From Eulemur rufifrons (Eukaryota; Chordata; Mammalia; Primates; Lemuridae), in the NCBI RefSeq assembly GCF_041146395.1, contig NW_027182877.1, positions 280,001 through 344,000 of the forward strand: DNA of 64,000 bases, in the 5' to 3' direction. The notes beneath the pieces are model-generated. The model ran no database searches. It saw only the letters and a program-made list of their open reading frames with translations, and was not told where the DNA came from. The translations under genes were made by a program, and so were the position numbers. This document shows positions 11,533 through 22,632 of the stretch, piece by piece; positions within the stretch are counted from its first letter, which is position 1, and the number at the start of each line of letters is the position of its first letter.

Positions 11533-13446
11533 CAATTGTGAGAGTCAAACATGGGAACGCTTACATTCACTCAGAGAACGCAACGTTTGGGTGGTGGTTT
11601 GTAAGCATTCTAAACTGTATTTTGGAGGAAGTAGGAGAGTCATATATACCAATGCTTACATTCACGCAGAGAAAGCAACTCTGTGATCGTATTTTGTTGG
11701 CATGCTAAACTGTGGTTTGGAAGAAGTTCGAGAGCCTTACATAGGAAAGATTACAGTGACACAGAGAAAAACAAATCTCTGTAGTTTGTTGGTAGGTCTG
11801 CTAAACTGTAATTTGGATGAAGTGTGAGAACGCTTGCATTCACTCACAGAAAGAACGTTGTCGTGATGGTTTGTAGGAATAAATGCTGTAGTTCAAAAGA
11901 AGTAGGAGAGTCATATATGAACGGTTACATTCACGCAGAGAAAGCAACTGTGGGGTGGTCTATGTAATCATCATAATCTAGTTTGGAGAAAGTTCGAGAG
12001 TCATATGTGGGAAAAATTAAAGTCACCTAGAGAATTGGAACCATCGGGTGTTGTGTAGGTCTGCTAAATTCTATTTTGGAAGAAGAGTGAGAGTCATATA
12101 TGGGAACGCTTATGTTCACTCAGAGAAATCAACGATGGGGCGCTGTATTGTTGGCATGCTAAACTGTAGTTTGGAAGAAGTTCGAGAGTCTTATATAGGA
12201 AAGTTTACAGTCACCTAGAGAAAGCAACTCACAGGAGGTGGTTTGTGGGCCGCTAAACTCTAATTTGGATGAAGTGAAAGAGGCATACATGGATACGCTT
12301 CATTCACTCAGAGAAAGGTAAATTTGGGTGCCGGTTTGTAGGTATACTAACTCCAGTTTGGAAGAAGTACGAGAGTCATATATATGAACGATTATATGGA
12401 CGCAGAGAAAGCAACTATGGGGTGGTGTTTTGTAGGCATGATAAAATATAATTTGGAAGAAGTTCGAAAGCTGACAGTGACTTAGAGAAAGCAACTCTTG
12501 GCGGTTGATTTTGAGGTCTGCTAAATTGTATTTTGATAGAAGTACAAGAGTCATATATAAAATCGCTTATATTTATGCTGAGAAAGAAACTATGTGGTTA
12601 TGTTTTGTTGGCGTGCTGAAATGTAGTTTCGAAGACGTTCGACAGTCTTTTATAGGAAAGCTTACAGTCCCCCAGAGGAAGCAACTTTCGAGAGATAGTT
12701 TGTAAGCCTGCTAAACTCTACTTTGCATCATTTGGAACAGTCATACTTGGGAACGCTAACATTCTCTGAGAGAACGCAACGTTTGGTTGGTTGTTTGTAA
12801 GCATACTAAACTGTATTTTGGAAGAAGTAGCAGAGTCATATATATGAGTGCTTACATTCACGCAGAGAGGGCAACTATGGGGTGGTGTTTTGTAGGCATG
12901 CAAATCTCTAGTTGTGAAGAAGTTAAGAGTAATAGGAAAGCTTACAGTCTCACAGAGAAAGCAACCCTTGGGGGCAGGTTTGTAGTTCTGCCAAATTCTA
13001 TTTTGGATGAAGTGTGAATCTTAAATGGGAACGCTAACATTCACTCAGAGAAAGCAAGGTTGCGGTGGTGATTTTTAGTCACACTAAACTGGAGTTTGGA
13101 GGAAGTACGAGAATAAAAGAATGCTTACATTCACTCAGAAAAAGCAACGTTGGGGAGGTGGTTGGTAGGTGTACTATACTTTGGAAGAAGTACGAGCGTG
13201 ATGCATAGGAACGCTTACATTCACGCAAACTATGGGGTGGCCTTTTGTTGGCATGCTAAACTATGTCCCAAAGTCATATATAGGAAAGCTTATAGTGAGA
13301 GAAAGCAACTCTCGGGTGGTGTTTTGTAGGTCCGGCAAATTGCATTTTGAAAGCAGTCCGAGATTCATATAAGGGAAGGCCTATATCCACTCAGAGAAAG
13401 CAATGTTAGGCTGGTGGTTTGTAGGCATACTAAACTGTATTTTGGA
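11533..13446 (+). repeat. Satellite higher-order repeat copy 3, truncated by inversion
   Basis: Third copy begins with the CAATTGTGAGAGTC landmark and stops after about 1.9 kb at the orientation switch. Its last ~900 bp (about 12.5-13.45 kb) is more divergent than the same phase of earlier copies and includes short monomers near 13200-13290. Confidence 0.65.
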
Positions 13447-13455
13447 ACTCGTATG
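13440..13455. other. Satellite orientation switch (mirror axis)
   Basis: A forward monomer breaks inside TTTGGAA and continues at about 13447 with CTCGTATGTATGACTCTCAC, the reverse-complement reading. All later monomers up to ~18.22 kb are inverted. No spacer separates the arms. Confidence 0.9.
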
Positions 13456-16400
13456 TATGACTCTCACACTTGATCCAAATTAGAGTTCACCAGGCCTATA
13501 AACCACATCCTGAGAGTTGCTTTCTCTAGGTGAATGTAAGCTTTCCTATGTAAAACTCTCAAACTTCTTCCAAACTAAAGTTTAGCATGCCAACAGTACA
13601 CCACCGCATCGTTGCTTTCTCTGAGTGAACATAAGCATTCCCTTATATGAATCACTTTTTCCAAAATAGAATTTAGCAGACCTACAAACCAGTCCCCGAT
13701 GGTTGATTTAGCTATGTGACTGTAATTTTCCCCAGATATGACTCTCAAACTTCCTCCAAAGTATAGATTAACATGCGTACATACACCACCCAACAGTTTC
13801 TTTCTCTGCGTGAATGTAACTGTTCATATATATGACTCTCCTACTTCTTCCGACCTACAGTTATTATGCCTACAAACCACCACCCAAACGTTGTGTTCTC
13901 TCCGTGAATGTAAGCTTTCCCATATTTGACTCTCACAATTGCTGCTAATTAGTGTTTAGAGGCTTGCAAAGCTGTCCCGAGTGTTGTTTTCTCTAGGTGA
14001 CTGTAGCTATCCTATATAACACTCTGGAAGTCCTTTCAAACTGCAGTTTAGCATGCCAACAAAACATCACCCCATAGTTTCTTTCTCTGCATAAATGTAA
14101 GCGTTTGTGTATATAACTCTTGTACGTCTTTCAAAATACAATTTAGCAGACCTAAAAATCACCCGCCAAGAGTTGCTTTCTCTAAGTGACTGTCAGCTTT
14201 CGAACTTCTTCCAATCTATAGTTTAGCATGCCTGCACTACAGCACCCCGTATTTGCTTTCTCTGTGTTAATGTAAGCGTTCCTATGTATGTCTCTCGTAC
14301 CTCTTCCAAAGTAGAGTTTAGTATGCTCAAAAACGGCCACCCCAACGTTGCTTTCTCTGAGTGAATGTAAGCGTTCCTGTATATGATTCGAACACTTCAT
14401 TGAAAATAGAGTTTAGCAGGCCTACGAACCACCCCCAGAGAGTTGCTTTCTCTAAATGACTGTAAGCTTTCCAGATATGACTCTCGAACATCCTCCAATC
14501 TATCGTTTAGTAGGCATACAAACATCACTCCATAGTTGCTTTCTCTGCATGAATGTAAGCGTTCCTATAAATGATTCTCGTCCTTCTTCCAAACTAGAGT
14601 TTAGTATGCCTACAAACCACAACCCCGTCGTTGATTTCTCCGAGTGAATATACCCAGTCCCCCATATGACTCTCCCCCTTCTTCCAAAGTAGAGTTTTGC
14701 AGGCCTACAAATCATCCCCCGAAAGTTGGTTTCTATAAATGACGGTACGCTTTCCTATATATTACTCTTTAACTTCTTGCAAAATAGAGATTTGCATGGC
14801 TACAAAAAAGCCACCCCATAATTGCTTTCTCTGCATGAATGTAAGCGTTCCCATATATCATTCTCCTACTTCTTCCAAACTAGAGTTCAGTATGCCTACA
14901 AACGACCACACCATCGTTGCTTTCTCTGAGTGAATGTAAGCCTTCCCATATATGACTCTCACTCTGAAACCAAAATAGAGTTTGGCACACCTACATTCCA
15001 CACCCAGAGATTTGCTTTAAGCGACTCTAAGCTTTCTTATATGTGATTGTCAAACTTCGTCCAAACTAGAGTTTAGCATGCCTAGAAACCACCCCACAGT
15101 TGCTTTCTCTGCATGAATGTAAGCGTTCATATACATGACTCTCGTACTTCCTCCAAAATACAGTTTAGAATGCCTACAAACCACCACCCAAACGTTGCGT
15201 TCTCTGAATGAATGAAAGCATTCCCATGTTTGACTCTCACAATTGATGCAAAGTAGAGTTTAGCAGGCCAAGAAAGGCTCTCCCGAGAGTTGCTTTCTCT
15301 AGGTGACTGTAAGCTTTCCTAAATAAGACTCTCCAACTTCTTCCAAACTACAGGTTAACATGCCCACAAAACATCACCCCATGGTTTTTTCTTTGCATGA
15401 ATGTAAGCATTAGTATATATGACTCTGGTACTTCTTTCAAAATACAATTTAGCAGACCTAAAAATCACCCACCAAGAGTTGCTTTCTCTAAATGACTGTT
15501 CAGGTTTGGAACTTCTTCCAAACTATAGCATGCTTACAAAACACCACCACGTAGTTGCTTTCTCTGTGTGAATGTAAGCGTTCCCAAATATCATTCTCGT
15601 ACTTCTTCCAAACTATTTAGTATGCCTACAAAAACCACCCCAGTGTTGTTTCTCTGAGGGAATGTAAGCGGTCCCATGTTTGACTCTCACACTTCATCCA
15701 AATTAGAGTTTAGCATGTGTACAAAAAAATCTCCCGAGAGTTGCTTTCCCTGGGTGACGGTAATCTTTCCTGTATAAGGTTCTCCAACTTCTTCCAAACT
15801 ACAGTTTAGCATGCCTACAAAACCTGACGCCATAAGTGCTTTCTCTGTGTGAATGTAAGTGTTCCTATATAGGACTCTCGTACTTCTTCCAAACTACAGT
15901 TTAGTATGCCCTACAAACCACCACCCAAACGTTGTTTTCTCTGAGTGAATGTAAGCGTTCCCATATATGACTCTCACATTTCAACCAAAATAACTCTATT
16001 TCAACCAAAATAACTCTACATTCCACACCCAGAGAGTTGCTTTCTCTACGTGACTGTAAACTTTCCTATATATGACTCTCAAACTTCGTCCAAACTAGAG
16101 TTTTGCAAGCCTACAAAACACCACCCCATAGTTGCATTCGGTGCCGGAATGTAAGCGGTTCTACATGTGATTCTCTTGCTTCTTCTAGGAACCACAACCA
16201 CAACGTTGCTTTCACTGAGTTCCCATATATTATTCTAACACTTCATTGAAAATAGAGTTTAGCAGGCCTACGAAACACCCCCTAGGGTTGCTTTCTCTAA
16301 GTGACTGTAAGCTTCCCAGATATGGCTCTCGAACTTCCTCCAAACTATATTTTAGTAGGCATACAAACATCACTCCATAGTTGCTTTCTCTGCGTGAAGG

Positions 16401-18223
16401 TAAGCTTTCCTATATACGATTCTCGTACTTCTTCCAAACTAGAGTTGACTATGCCTACAAATCACAATCCCATCGTTGATTTCTCTGAGTGAATGCACGC
16501 GGTCCCCAATATGACTCTCTCCCACTTCCAAACTGGAGTTTTGCAGGTGTACAAAACATCCCCCGAGAGTTGGTTTCTATGACTGTACCCTTTCCTATAT
16601 ATTACTCCTTAACTTCTTCCAAACTAGAGATTAGCATGGCTACAAAAACGCCACCCCATAATTGCTTTCTCTACGCGAATGTAAGCGTTCACATATATCA
16701 TTCTCCTACTTCTTCCAAACTAGAGTTTAGTATGCCTACAAACCACCACGCCGTCGTTGCTTTCTCTGAGGGAATGTAAGCCTTCCCATATATGACTCTC
16801 ACTCTTAAACCAAAATAGAGTTTAGCAGGCCTACATTCCACACCCAGAGATTTGCTTTCTCTAAGTGACTCTAAGCTTTCTTATATGTGATTCTCAAACT
16901 TCGTCCAAACTAGAGTTTAGCATGCCTATAAAACACCACCCCATAGTTACTTTCAGTGCGTCAAAATGTATGTGCTCCTATATGTGATTCTCGTGCTTCT
17001 TCCAAACTGCAGTTTAGTAAGCCTACAAACAACCCCATCGTTGCTTTCTCTGAGTGAATGTAAGCGTTCTCATATATGACTCTCACACTTCAACCAAAAC
17101 AGGGTTTTGCAGGCCTACAAACCACCCGCCAAGACTTGCTTTTTCAAAGTGGCTGTTACCTTTCCTATATAGGACTCTGGAACTTCTCCCAAGCTAGACT
17201 TTAACATGTCTACCTGACACTACTCCGTAGTTGCTCTCGCTGTGTGAATGTAAGCGTTCCTATATATGAGTCTTGTACCTCTTCTTAACTAACATCTGGC
17301 ATGCCAAAATAACACTCCCCCATAGTTGCTTTCTTTGAGTCAATGTAAACATTCCTATATATGTCTCTCGCACTTCTTCCAAACTAGAGTTGAATAAGTC
17401 TACAAACCAATCCCCGACAGCTGTTTTCTCTGAACGAATTTAAGCGTTCCTATATATGACTATGGCACTTCCTCCAAACTAGAGTTTAGAAAGCCTACAC
17501 TCCACCCCTGTTCGTTGCTTTCTCTAAGTTACTGTATGCTTTCCTATACATGGCTCTCGAAATTTTCCAAACTAGAGTTAGCATGCCTACTATACACCTA
17601 CACATAATTGCTTTGTCTGAGTGAATATAAGCCTTCCTATATATGACTGTCGCACTTTTTCCAAATTAGAGTGTAGCCAGCCTGGAAAGCACCCCTTATA
17701 GTTGCTTTCATTGAGTGAATGTTAACATTCCTATGTATGACTCTCGCAACTTTTCCAATCTAAGATTTTAGCAATGCTACAAATCCCCCGCCGAGAGTTC
17801 CTATACATAACTGTCCTCTTTTTCCAAGCTAGAGTTTAGGAAGCCTAGAAACCGTCCCCCCGTAGACGCTTTATGTGAACGTAAGCGTTCCTATATATGA
17901 CTCTCGCCTTCCTCCAAACTAGAGCTTAGCAAGCCTACAAACCAACTCCCTATAATTGCTTTCTCTGAAAGAATGATATCGTTCCTATACAAGACTCTCG
18001 AACTTCTTCCAAACCAGAGTTTAACAAGCCAAAAAAGCACCCCCCATAGATGCTTCCTCTAACTCAAAGCTAATATTCCTATATATGATTCAGCTTCTTC
18101 ATCCAAACTAGAGTAAGGCAAGCTTACAAATCACACATCAATAGTTGCTTTCTATAAGTAAATGTAAGCATCCCTATATATGACTATAGCAATTCTTCCA
18201 AACTGGAGTTTAGCAAGCCTACA
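13447..18223 (-). repeat. 95-bp satellite array, inverted arm
   Basis: The same monomer reads in reverse: GTTGCTTTCTCTGAGTGAAT, TTCCAAACTAGAGTTTAG, GCCTACAAACCACC. Parts are near-exact reverse complements of the forward arm. About 14456-14960 mirrors about 10500-11005 (paired coordinates sum to ~25461), and about 13690-13830 mirrors about 6460-6600. From about 17.15 kb the monomers become more divergent (for example TAGCAAGCCTACAAACC forms), as expected at an array edge. No gene is supported; the longest frame (16489-16779) simply crosses three monomers. Confidence 0.93.
17150..18223 (-). repeat. Diverged satellite edge subfamily
   Basis: About 11-12 monomers with lower similarity to the body of the array. 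Shared features are AGCAAGCCTACAAA in place of AGCATGCCTACAAA, and variable lengths. It abuts the TTAGGG-sense domain. Confidence 0.6.
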
Positions 18224-18250
18224 GACCCCAGGACTCCACTCCATAGTACC
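18218..18250. other. Junction: satellite to truncated cassette and TTAGGG-sense domain
   Basis: The last recognisable monomer text is TTTAGCAAGCCTACAG, ending near 18223. A diverged cassette fragment follows (CCCTGGGCATTGG, TGTCATGCAGGAC). The joint therefore lies inside or next to a cassette, unlike the left joint at 6437, which is in plain repeat. Confidence 0.7.
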
Positions 18251-18370
18251 CTGGGCATTGGCGCCTGCCTGTCATGCAGGACATAGGGGCGGACGCTCAT
18301 CTCAGACACGGCATTGGTGGATTGTAGGCTTTTTTAAGTTTTTGAATTGAAGAACTCTGAGAATTGGAAT
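18249..18370 (+). repeat. Diverged S2-like cassette, 5' truncated
   Basis: Keeps CCCTGGGC, TGTCATGCAGGACA, CATCTCAGACACGGCAT, ATTGTAGGCTT and ACTCTGAGAAT, but lacks the GGGCACAGGACCTG start. It has an A/T-rich insertion (TTTTTTAAGTTTTTGAATTG) before ACTCTGAG. It is one of the most divergent cassettes in the window. Confidence 0.7.
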
Positions 18371-18620
18371 TCGGTTTAGGGTAAGGTTAGGTGTTAGGGA
18401 CTAGGATTAGGTTTAGGGGTTAGGGTTTTAGGTTAGAATTAGGGTTAGGATTACTGTTAGGGTTAGAGATTAGGATTATGTTTAGTGGTTGGGTTTAGGT
18501 TTAGGGTGAGAGGCAAGAGTAAGGGTCAGGGATTAGGGTTACTGTTAGGAGTTAGATTCAGGGCTTACGAAGGGTTTGGTTTAGTGATAGGGTTAGGGCT
18601 TACGTTTAACGGTGTGTGTT

Positions 18621-18752
18621 AGGGCACGGGCCCCATCTAATGTACGGGGCACTGTGGGTGTGGAGCAAGGCTGCGTCCCCACTTCATCTTACCCTTGGTG
18701 TTGGGCTTCAACTGTCACGCAGGACAAAGGCAGAGGCTCATGAAACGCATGG
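18621..18752 (+). repeat. S2-like cassette, 3' truncated
   Basis: Starts with AGGGCACGGGCCCCATCTAAT and runs through CACGCAGGACAAAGG to AAACGCATGG. It then jumps straight to TTAGGATTAAGG, so the usual ATTGTAGGC...ACTCTGAGAAT end is missing. Confidence 0.75.
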
Positions 18753-19355
18753 TTAGGATTAAGGTTTAAGGTTAGGGTCAAGGTTGAGGGTTAGGGTGAG
18801 GGTTAACAGTTAGAGTTAGGGTAAGGGGGTTAGGGATAGGGTTAGGGTTAAGGGTTAGGTTTATGGTTCAGGTTTAAGGTTAGCGTTAGAGGGTAGGGTT
18901 AGTGTAACTGTAGGTCAGTGTTGCGGTTAGATCTCTAGGCATTAGGGTAAAGGTCAGGGTTAGGGTTAAGAGTTAGGGTTAAGTTTAATGGTTAAGGATT
19001 GGGATTAGGGTTGAGGGTTAGGGTTAAGATTATGGGTAATGACTCAGGATCAAAGGTTAGGGTTATTTTTAGGCGTAGGGTTAGCGTAAGGGGTTAGGGT
19101 TAATGTTAGTGTTGTTGGTAGGGTTAAGGTTAGGGTTGGCGTTTCAGAATTAGGGATTAGGTGTTATGGTTATGGCTAGGAGTTAGCGTTAGATTTACGG
19201 TATAGGTCTTGTTCTCAGGGTGTCATGCATTAACGTTAAGATAAGGGGTTAAAGTTAGGGTTACGGTGAGCTTTACCTGTTAAGGTGAGCAGTAGGATCA
19301 GGGTTAGGTGTTATGTTCTGGGTTAGGGTTATGGGTGAGGGGTAGGGTTTATCCT

Positions 19356-19550
19356 TAGGGCACGGGCCCTGTATGCACTAGGAGGCGAAGTTAGGGGTCT
19401 GTGATGGTCGCTGGGAACCCACTCTATCGCACGCAGTGTATGGGCCTCTGGGTTTCATGCAGGACACTGTGGCAGAGCCGGCTTTCATGCATGGCTTAGC
19501 AGGATTGTAGGCTTTCAAAACTCTGAGAAAGCAAGAAGTCTGAGAATTAG
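19356..19550 (+). repeat. S1 cassette (type b)
   Basis: Subtype b is recognised by GTATGCACTAGGAGGC, GGTCGCTGGGAACCC, CAGTGTATGGGCCTC and GGCTTTCATGCATGGCTTAG. Its closest relatives are at 23452-23642 and, inverted, at 38598-38791. Confidence 0.9.
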
Positions 19551-19885
19551 ATTTCGGGTTAGGATTACGGCACGGTTTAGGGATGAAGATTAGTGGTTAG
19601 GGTGAGGGCTTAGGGTTAGGGGTTAGGGTTAGGGTTAGGGTTGCTGGTAGGGTGAAGGTTAGGTTTGACGTTTTAGAATTAGGGATGAGGTGTTACGGTT
19701 ATGACTATGGTTTAGGATTAGAATTACGGGATAGGGCTTCTTCTCAAGGTGTTATGCATTCACGTTAAGTTAAGGGGCTAAGTTAGGGTTACGGGGAGGT
19801 TTATGTTTTAAGGTGAGCAATAGGATCAGGGTTAGGTGTTATGTTCAGGGTGAGGGTTATCTGTTAGGGGTAGTGTTTATACTTA

Positions 19886-20082
19886 GCGTACGGGCCCTGT
19901 CTGCACTGGGCGGGGGGCTGGGGTTAGGGGGATGGGATTGTCCCCGGGAACACACTCTATCGTACGCTGGGTATGGGCTCCTGGGTTTCATGCAGGACAC
20001 AGTGGCAGAGCCCCCTTTTACTCATGGCATGGGAGGGTTGTAGGCTTTCTAAACTCTGAGAAAGCAAGAACTCTGAGAATTA
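19886..20082 (+). repeat. S1 cassette (type a)
   Basis: Subtype a is recognised by TACTTAGCGTACGGGCCCTG, ATTGTCCCCGGGAACA and CCCCCTTTTACTCATGGCAT. A near-identical inverted copy is at 38067-38264. Confidence 0.9.
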
Positions 20083-21699
20083 GATTTAGGGGTAGGATTC
20101 TGGTAATGTTTAGGGATGAAGATTAGTGTCAGGGTGGGGTCTTGGGTTAGGGGTTGGGGTTAAAGGTTAGTGTTAGGTTTAACAGTTACAGTTAGGTTTA
20201 CGGTTAAGTCTCAGGGTTCGGGTTAAGGTTTGGGTTTAGCGTTTGGCACAGGGGTAGGCTTCAGTGTTAGCTTCATGGTTAAAGATTAGGAGTAGGGTTA
20301 GTGCGAGGGTTAAGGGTAAGGGTCAAGATTAAGGGTTCAGGTTGGGGTTAGGCTTAGGTTTAGGGTTAGGGGTCAAGGGTCAGGTTTAGGGTTAAGTGTT
20401 GGGCTTAGGGTTGGGGTTTAGTGTTAAGTTTATCGTTAAGGATTAGGGTTAGGGTCAGGGTTAAATGCTTGGGTGCGGGTAATGGTTAGGGTCAGGGTTA
20501 AGGTTTATGGATAGGGTTAGTGTTAAGGGTTCACGGGTAGGTTTAGGGTTCAGGGTTAGAGTTAGCATTAGGGCTTAAGGTTAGGATTAGGTGGTAGGTT
20601 AGATTTTAGGGTTAGATCTAGGCGTTAGAGTAAGGGTTAAGAGATAGGGTTAGGTTTAATGCTTAGGATTAGGGTTAGGGTTTGGGGTTAAAGTAAGTGT
20701 TAGGGGTTAGGTTTAAGGATCAAAGGTTAGGGTTATTTTTAGCTGTAGTGTTAGGGTTAGGGATAAGGGATAAGGTTGGCGTGAGGGTTTTCCTTACTGT
20801 TAGGGTTAAGGGTCAGGCTTAGATTAAAGGTTAAGGTTAGGGTCAGCGTTAAGGGTTAGGGTGAGGGTTAACGGTTACGGTAAAGGTTAAGCGTTAGTGT
20901 TAGGGATTAGCGATTAGGGTTTTTGGTAAGTGTTAGGGTTAGGAGTTAGTGTTTTATGAAGGGGTATGGTTAGAATTAGGATTGGGGTTAGTGTTAGGGT
21001 TAGGTTTAGGAGTTAGGTTTAGGGTAAAAGGATAGGATTAGCGTTAAGGGTTGGGCTCAGGTTTAGGGTTAAAGTTTAGTGTTAGGGTTAATGTTTAGTG
21101 TTATGGTCCAGTTTAAGTGTTAGGGTGAGGGTTAACGGTTAGGATTAGGCTTAGAGGTTGGGGATATAGTGAGGGTTCAGTGTTAGGGTTAGGTTTAGGG
21201 TTCAGGGTTAAGGTTAGCTGTAGGGGTTATGGTTAGGGTTAGGTGTTAGGTTAGTGTCAGGGTTAGGTCTAGTCGTGAGGGTAAGGTTTAGGGTTAGCTT
21301 TAAGAGCTAGGGTTAGGTTGAATGGATAGGATTAGGATTAGGGTTAAGGGTTAGGGTAAGGCTTAGGGGTTAGGGTGAAGGGTTAAGGGTTTTTGTTAGG
21401 CATAGCGTTGGGGTTAGAAGTAAGGGTTACTGTCAGTGTTAGGGTTGTAGGCAGGGTTACGGTTAGAGTTAGCGGTTTAGAATTAGGGTTAGGGATTAGG
21501 TGTTACAGTGACGACTAGGAGATAGGGTTAGAATTATGGGATAGGGGTTGTTCTCAGGGAATGGGTTATGCACTAACGTTAGGATAAGAGGTTAAAGTTA
21601 GGCTCACGGTGAGGTTTACGTGTTAAGGGGAGAAATAGGAACAGGGTTAGGTGTTATGTTCACGGTGAGGGATATCTGTTACAGGTATTTTTTATGCTT
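20083..21699 (+). repeat. Telomere-type repeat without cassette, ~1.6 kb
   Basis: Only TTAGGG variants plus weak islands. The island near 20765-20805 (GGATAAGGGATAAGG, then TTTTCCTTACTG) is the reverse-complement counterpart of the island at 911, 2795 and 4654. This identifies the stretch as a G-sense copy of the 1.87-kb unit. Confidence 0.8.
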
Positions 21700-21901
21700 A
21701 GCGCACGGGCCCTGTCTGCCTTAGGCGGGGGTGGGGGGAGGTTAGGGGACTGGGATTGTCACCAGGATCCCACTGTATCGTACTCTGGGTATGGGCCCGT
21801 GGGTTTGATGCAGGACACAGTGGTAGAGCCTCCTTTCACGCATGGCATGGGAGGATTGCAGGCTTTCTAAACTCTAAGAAAGCAAGAAGTCTGAGAATTA
21901 G
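21700..21901 (+). repeat. S1 cassette (type c)
   Basis: Subtype c matches the left-domain cassettes and those at 40294 and 43729, with CTCTAAGAAAGCAAGAAGTC and GGATTGCAGGC as shared variants. It contains a G-rich tract (GGGGGTGGGGGGAGG). Confidence 0.9.
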
Positions 21902-22445
21902 ATTTAGGGTTAGGATTCTGGTTAGAGTTAAGGATGAAGTTTAGTGTTAGGGTGAGGGCTTAGGGTTAGGGATTAGGGTTAGGGTTAATGGTTACTCTTA
22001 GGTTTAACGGTTACAGTTCGGTTTAGGGTTGAGGTTTACGGTTAGGGTTAAGATGAGGGGTTAGGGTTTGGTATAGGGTTAGGGTTAGGTACAGGGTTAG
22101 GGTTAAGTGTTAGGTTTACGGTTGAAGATTAGGATTAGGGTTAGGATTAAAGGTTAGCGTGAGAGTTAACGGTTAGGGTTAAGGTTAAGAGTTAGGGTTA
22201 GGGTTTAGGTTTAGGGTTAAGGGTTAGGGTTAGCTTTAGGGTTCGAGTTATGTGTTAGGGTTTGTGTTAGAGGTTAGGGTTAGGTTTACTGTCCACGGTT
22301 AGGGTTACGTTTAGGGGTTAGCATTAGGGTTAAGGATTAGGTTTAGGGTAAGGGTTTAGAGTTAGTGTTGGGCTTTAGGCTCGGGGCTTAGGTTCAGGGT
22401 CAGGGGTTAGTGTTGGTGGTAGGGCTTAGATTTATCGGTCAGTTT

Positions 22446-22632
22446 AAGGGCACAGGACCTGGTTAATCTACGGTGAGAGGGGTGCGGTCGGAGTCATCAC
22501 GAAAGCACAACATCATTCCCTGGGCCCTGGAACAAGATCTACATGCAGGACTCAGGCAGAGCCTCATCTCACACATGGCATGGCTGTATTGTAGGCTTGC
22601 TTCACTCGGGAATGGAAGTAGTGTCAGAATTA
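22446..22632 (+). repeat. S2 cassette
   Basis: Defines family S2. Blocks in order are GGGCACAGGACCTG, TTAATCTACGGTGAGA, GGGTGC, CACGAAAGCACAACATC, CCCTGGGCC, CTACATGCAGGACTCAGGC, GAGCCTCATCTCAC, CATGGCATGGCTGTATTG, TAGGCTTGCTTCACTC, GGAAGTAGTGTCAGAATTAG. S2 and S1 share GGGCAC.GG.CCTG, CATGCAGGAC.CAG, GAGCCT, CATGGCATGG, TTGTAGGCTT, ACTC.GAGAA and TGAGAATTAG, so they are diverged copies of one ancestor. Confidence 0.9.

Larger units (their letters stand above)
6438..13446 (+). repeat. 95-bp satellite array, forward arm
   Basis: About 7 kb of tandem monomers. Anchoring on the CAGAGAAAGCAAC-like box gives positions 6477, 6571, 6666, 6761, 6856, 6951 and 7046 (spacing 94-95 bp), with occasional shorter units (82 and 90 bp). 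The monomer has a box CAGAGAAAGCAAC, a G-rich GGGGTGGTG, TTTGTAGGC, TAAACTCT, TTTGGAAGAAGT, GAGAGTCATATAT and GAACGCTTACATTCAC. Three monomer subtypes recur: TTCACTCAGAG (with GGGAACGCTT), TTCACGCAGAG (with ATGAACG), and AGTCACCTAGAG (with AGGAAAGCTTAC). A higher-order period is visible: one diagnostic segment recurs at 6817, 9299 and 11533. Open frames here are short and follow the repeat, so none is called. Confidence 0.95.

Noticed and set aside
6438..13446. Centromeric satellite with CENP-B box
   Set aside because: I saw no match to the TTCGNNNNANNCGGG core in typical monomers. Centromere identity cannot be read from sequence alone.
16489..16779. 96-codon frame and other 60-90 codon frames in the satellite
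   Set aside because: The predicted peptides repeat with the 95-bp monomer and occur on both strands. They are a consequence of repeat structure.
6438..18223. CRISPR array (regular repeats about 95 bp apart)
   Set aside because: The whole monomer is conserved, with no unique spacers of constant length between identical repeats, and no cas-like gene is nearby.
18241..18370. tRNA or other structured RNA gene in the non-repetitive joint
   Set aside because: No cloverleaf or promoter boxes are apparent. The sequence is explained as a diverged cassette fragment.
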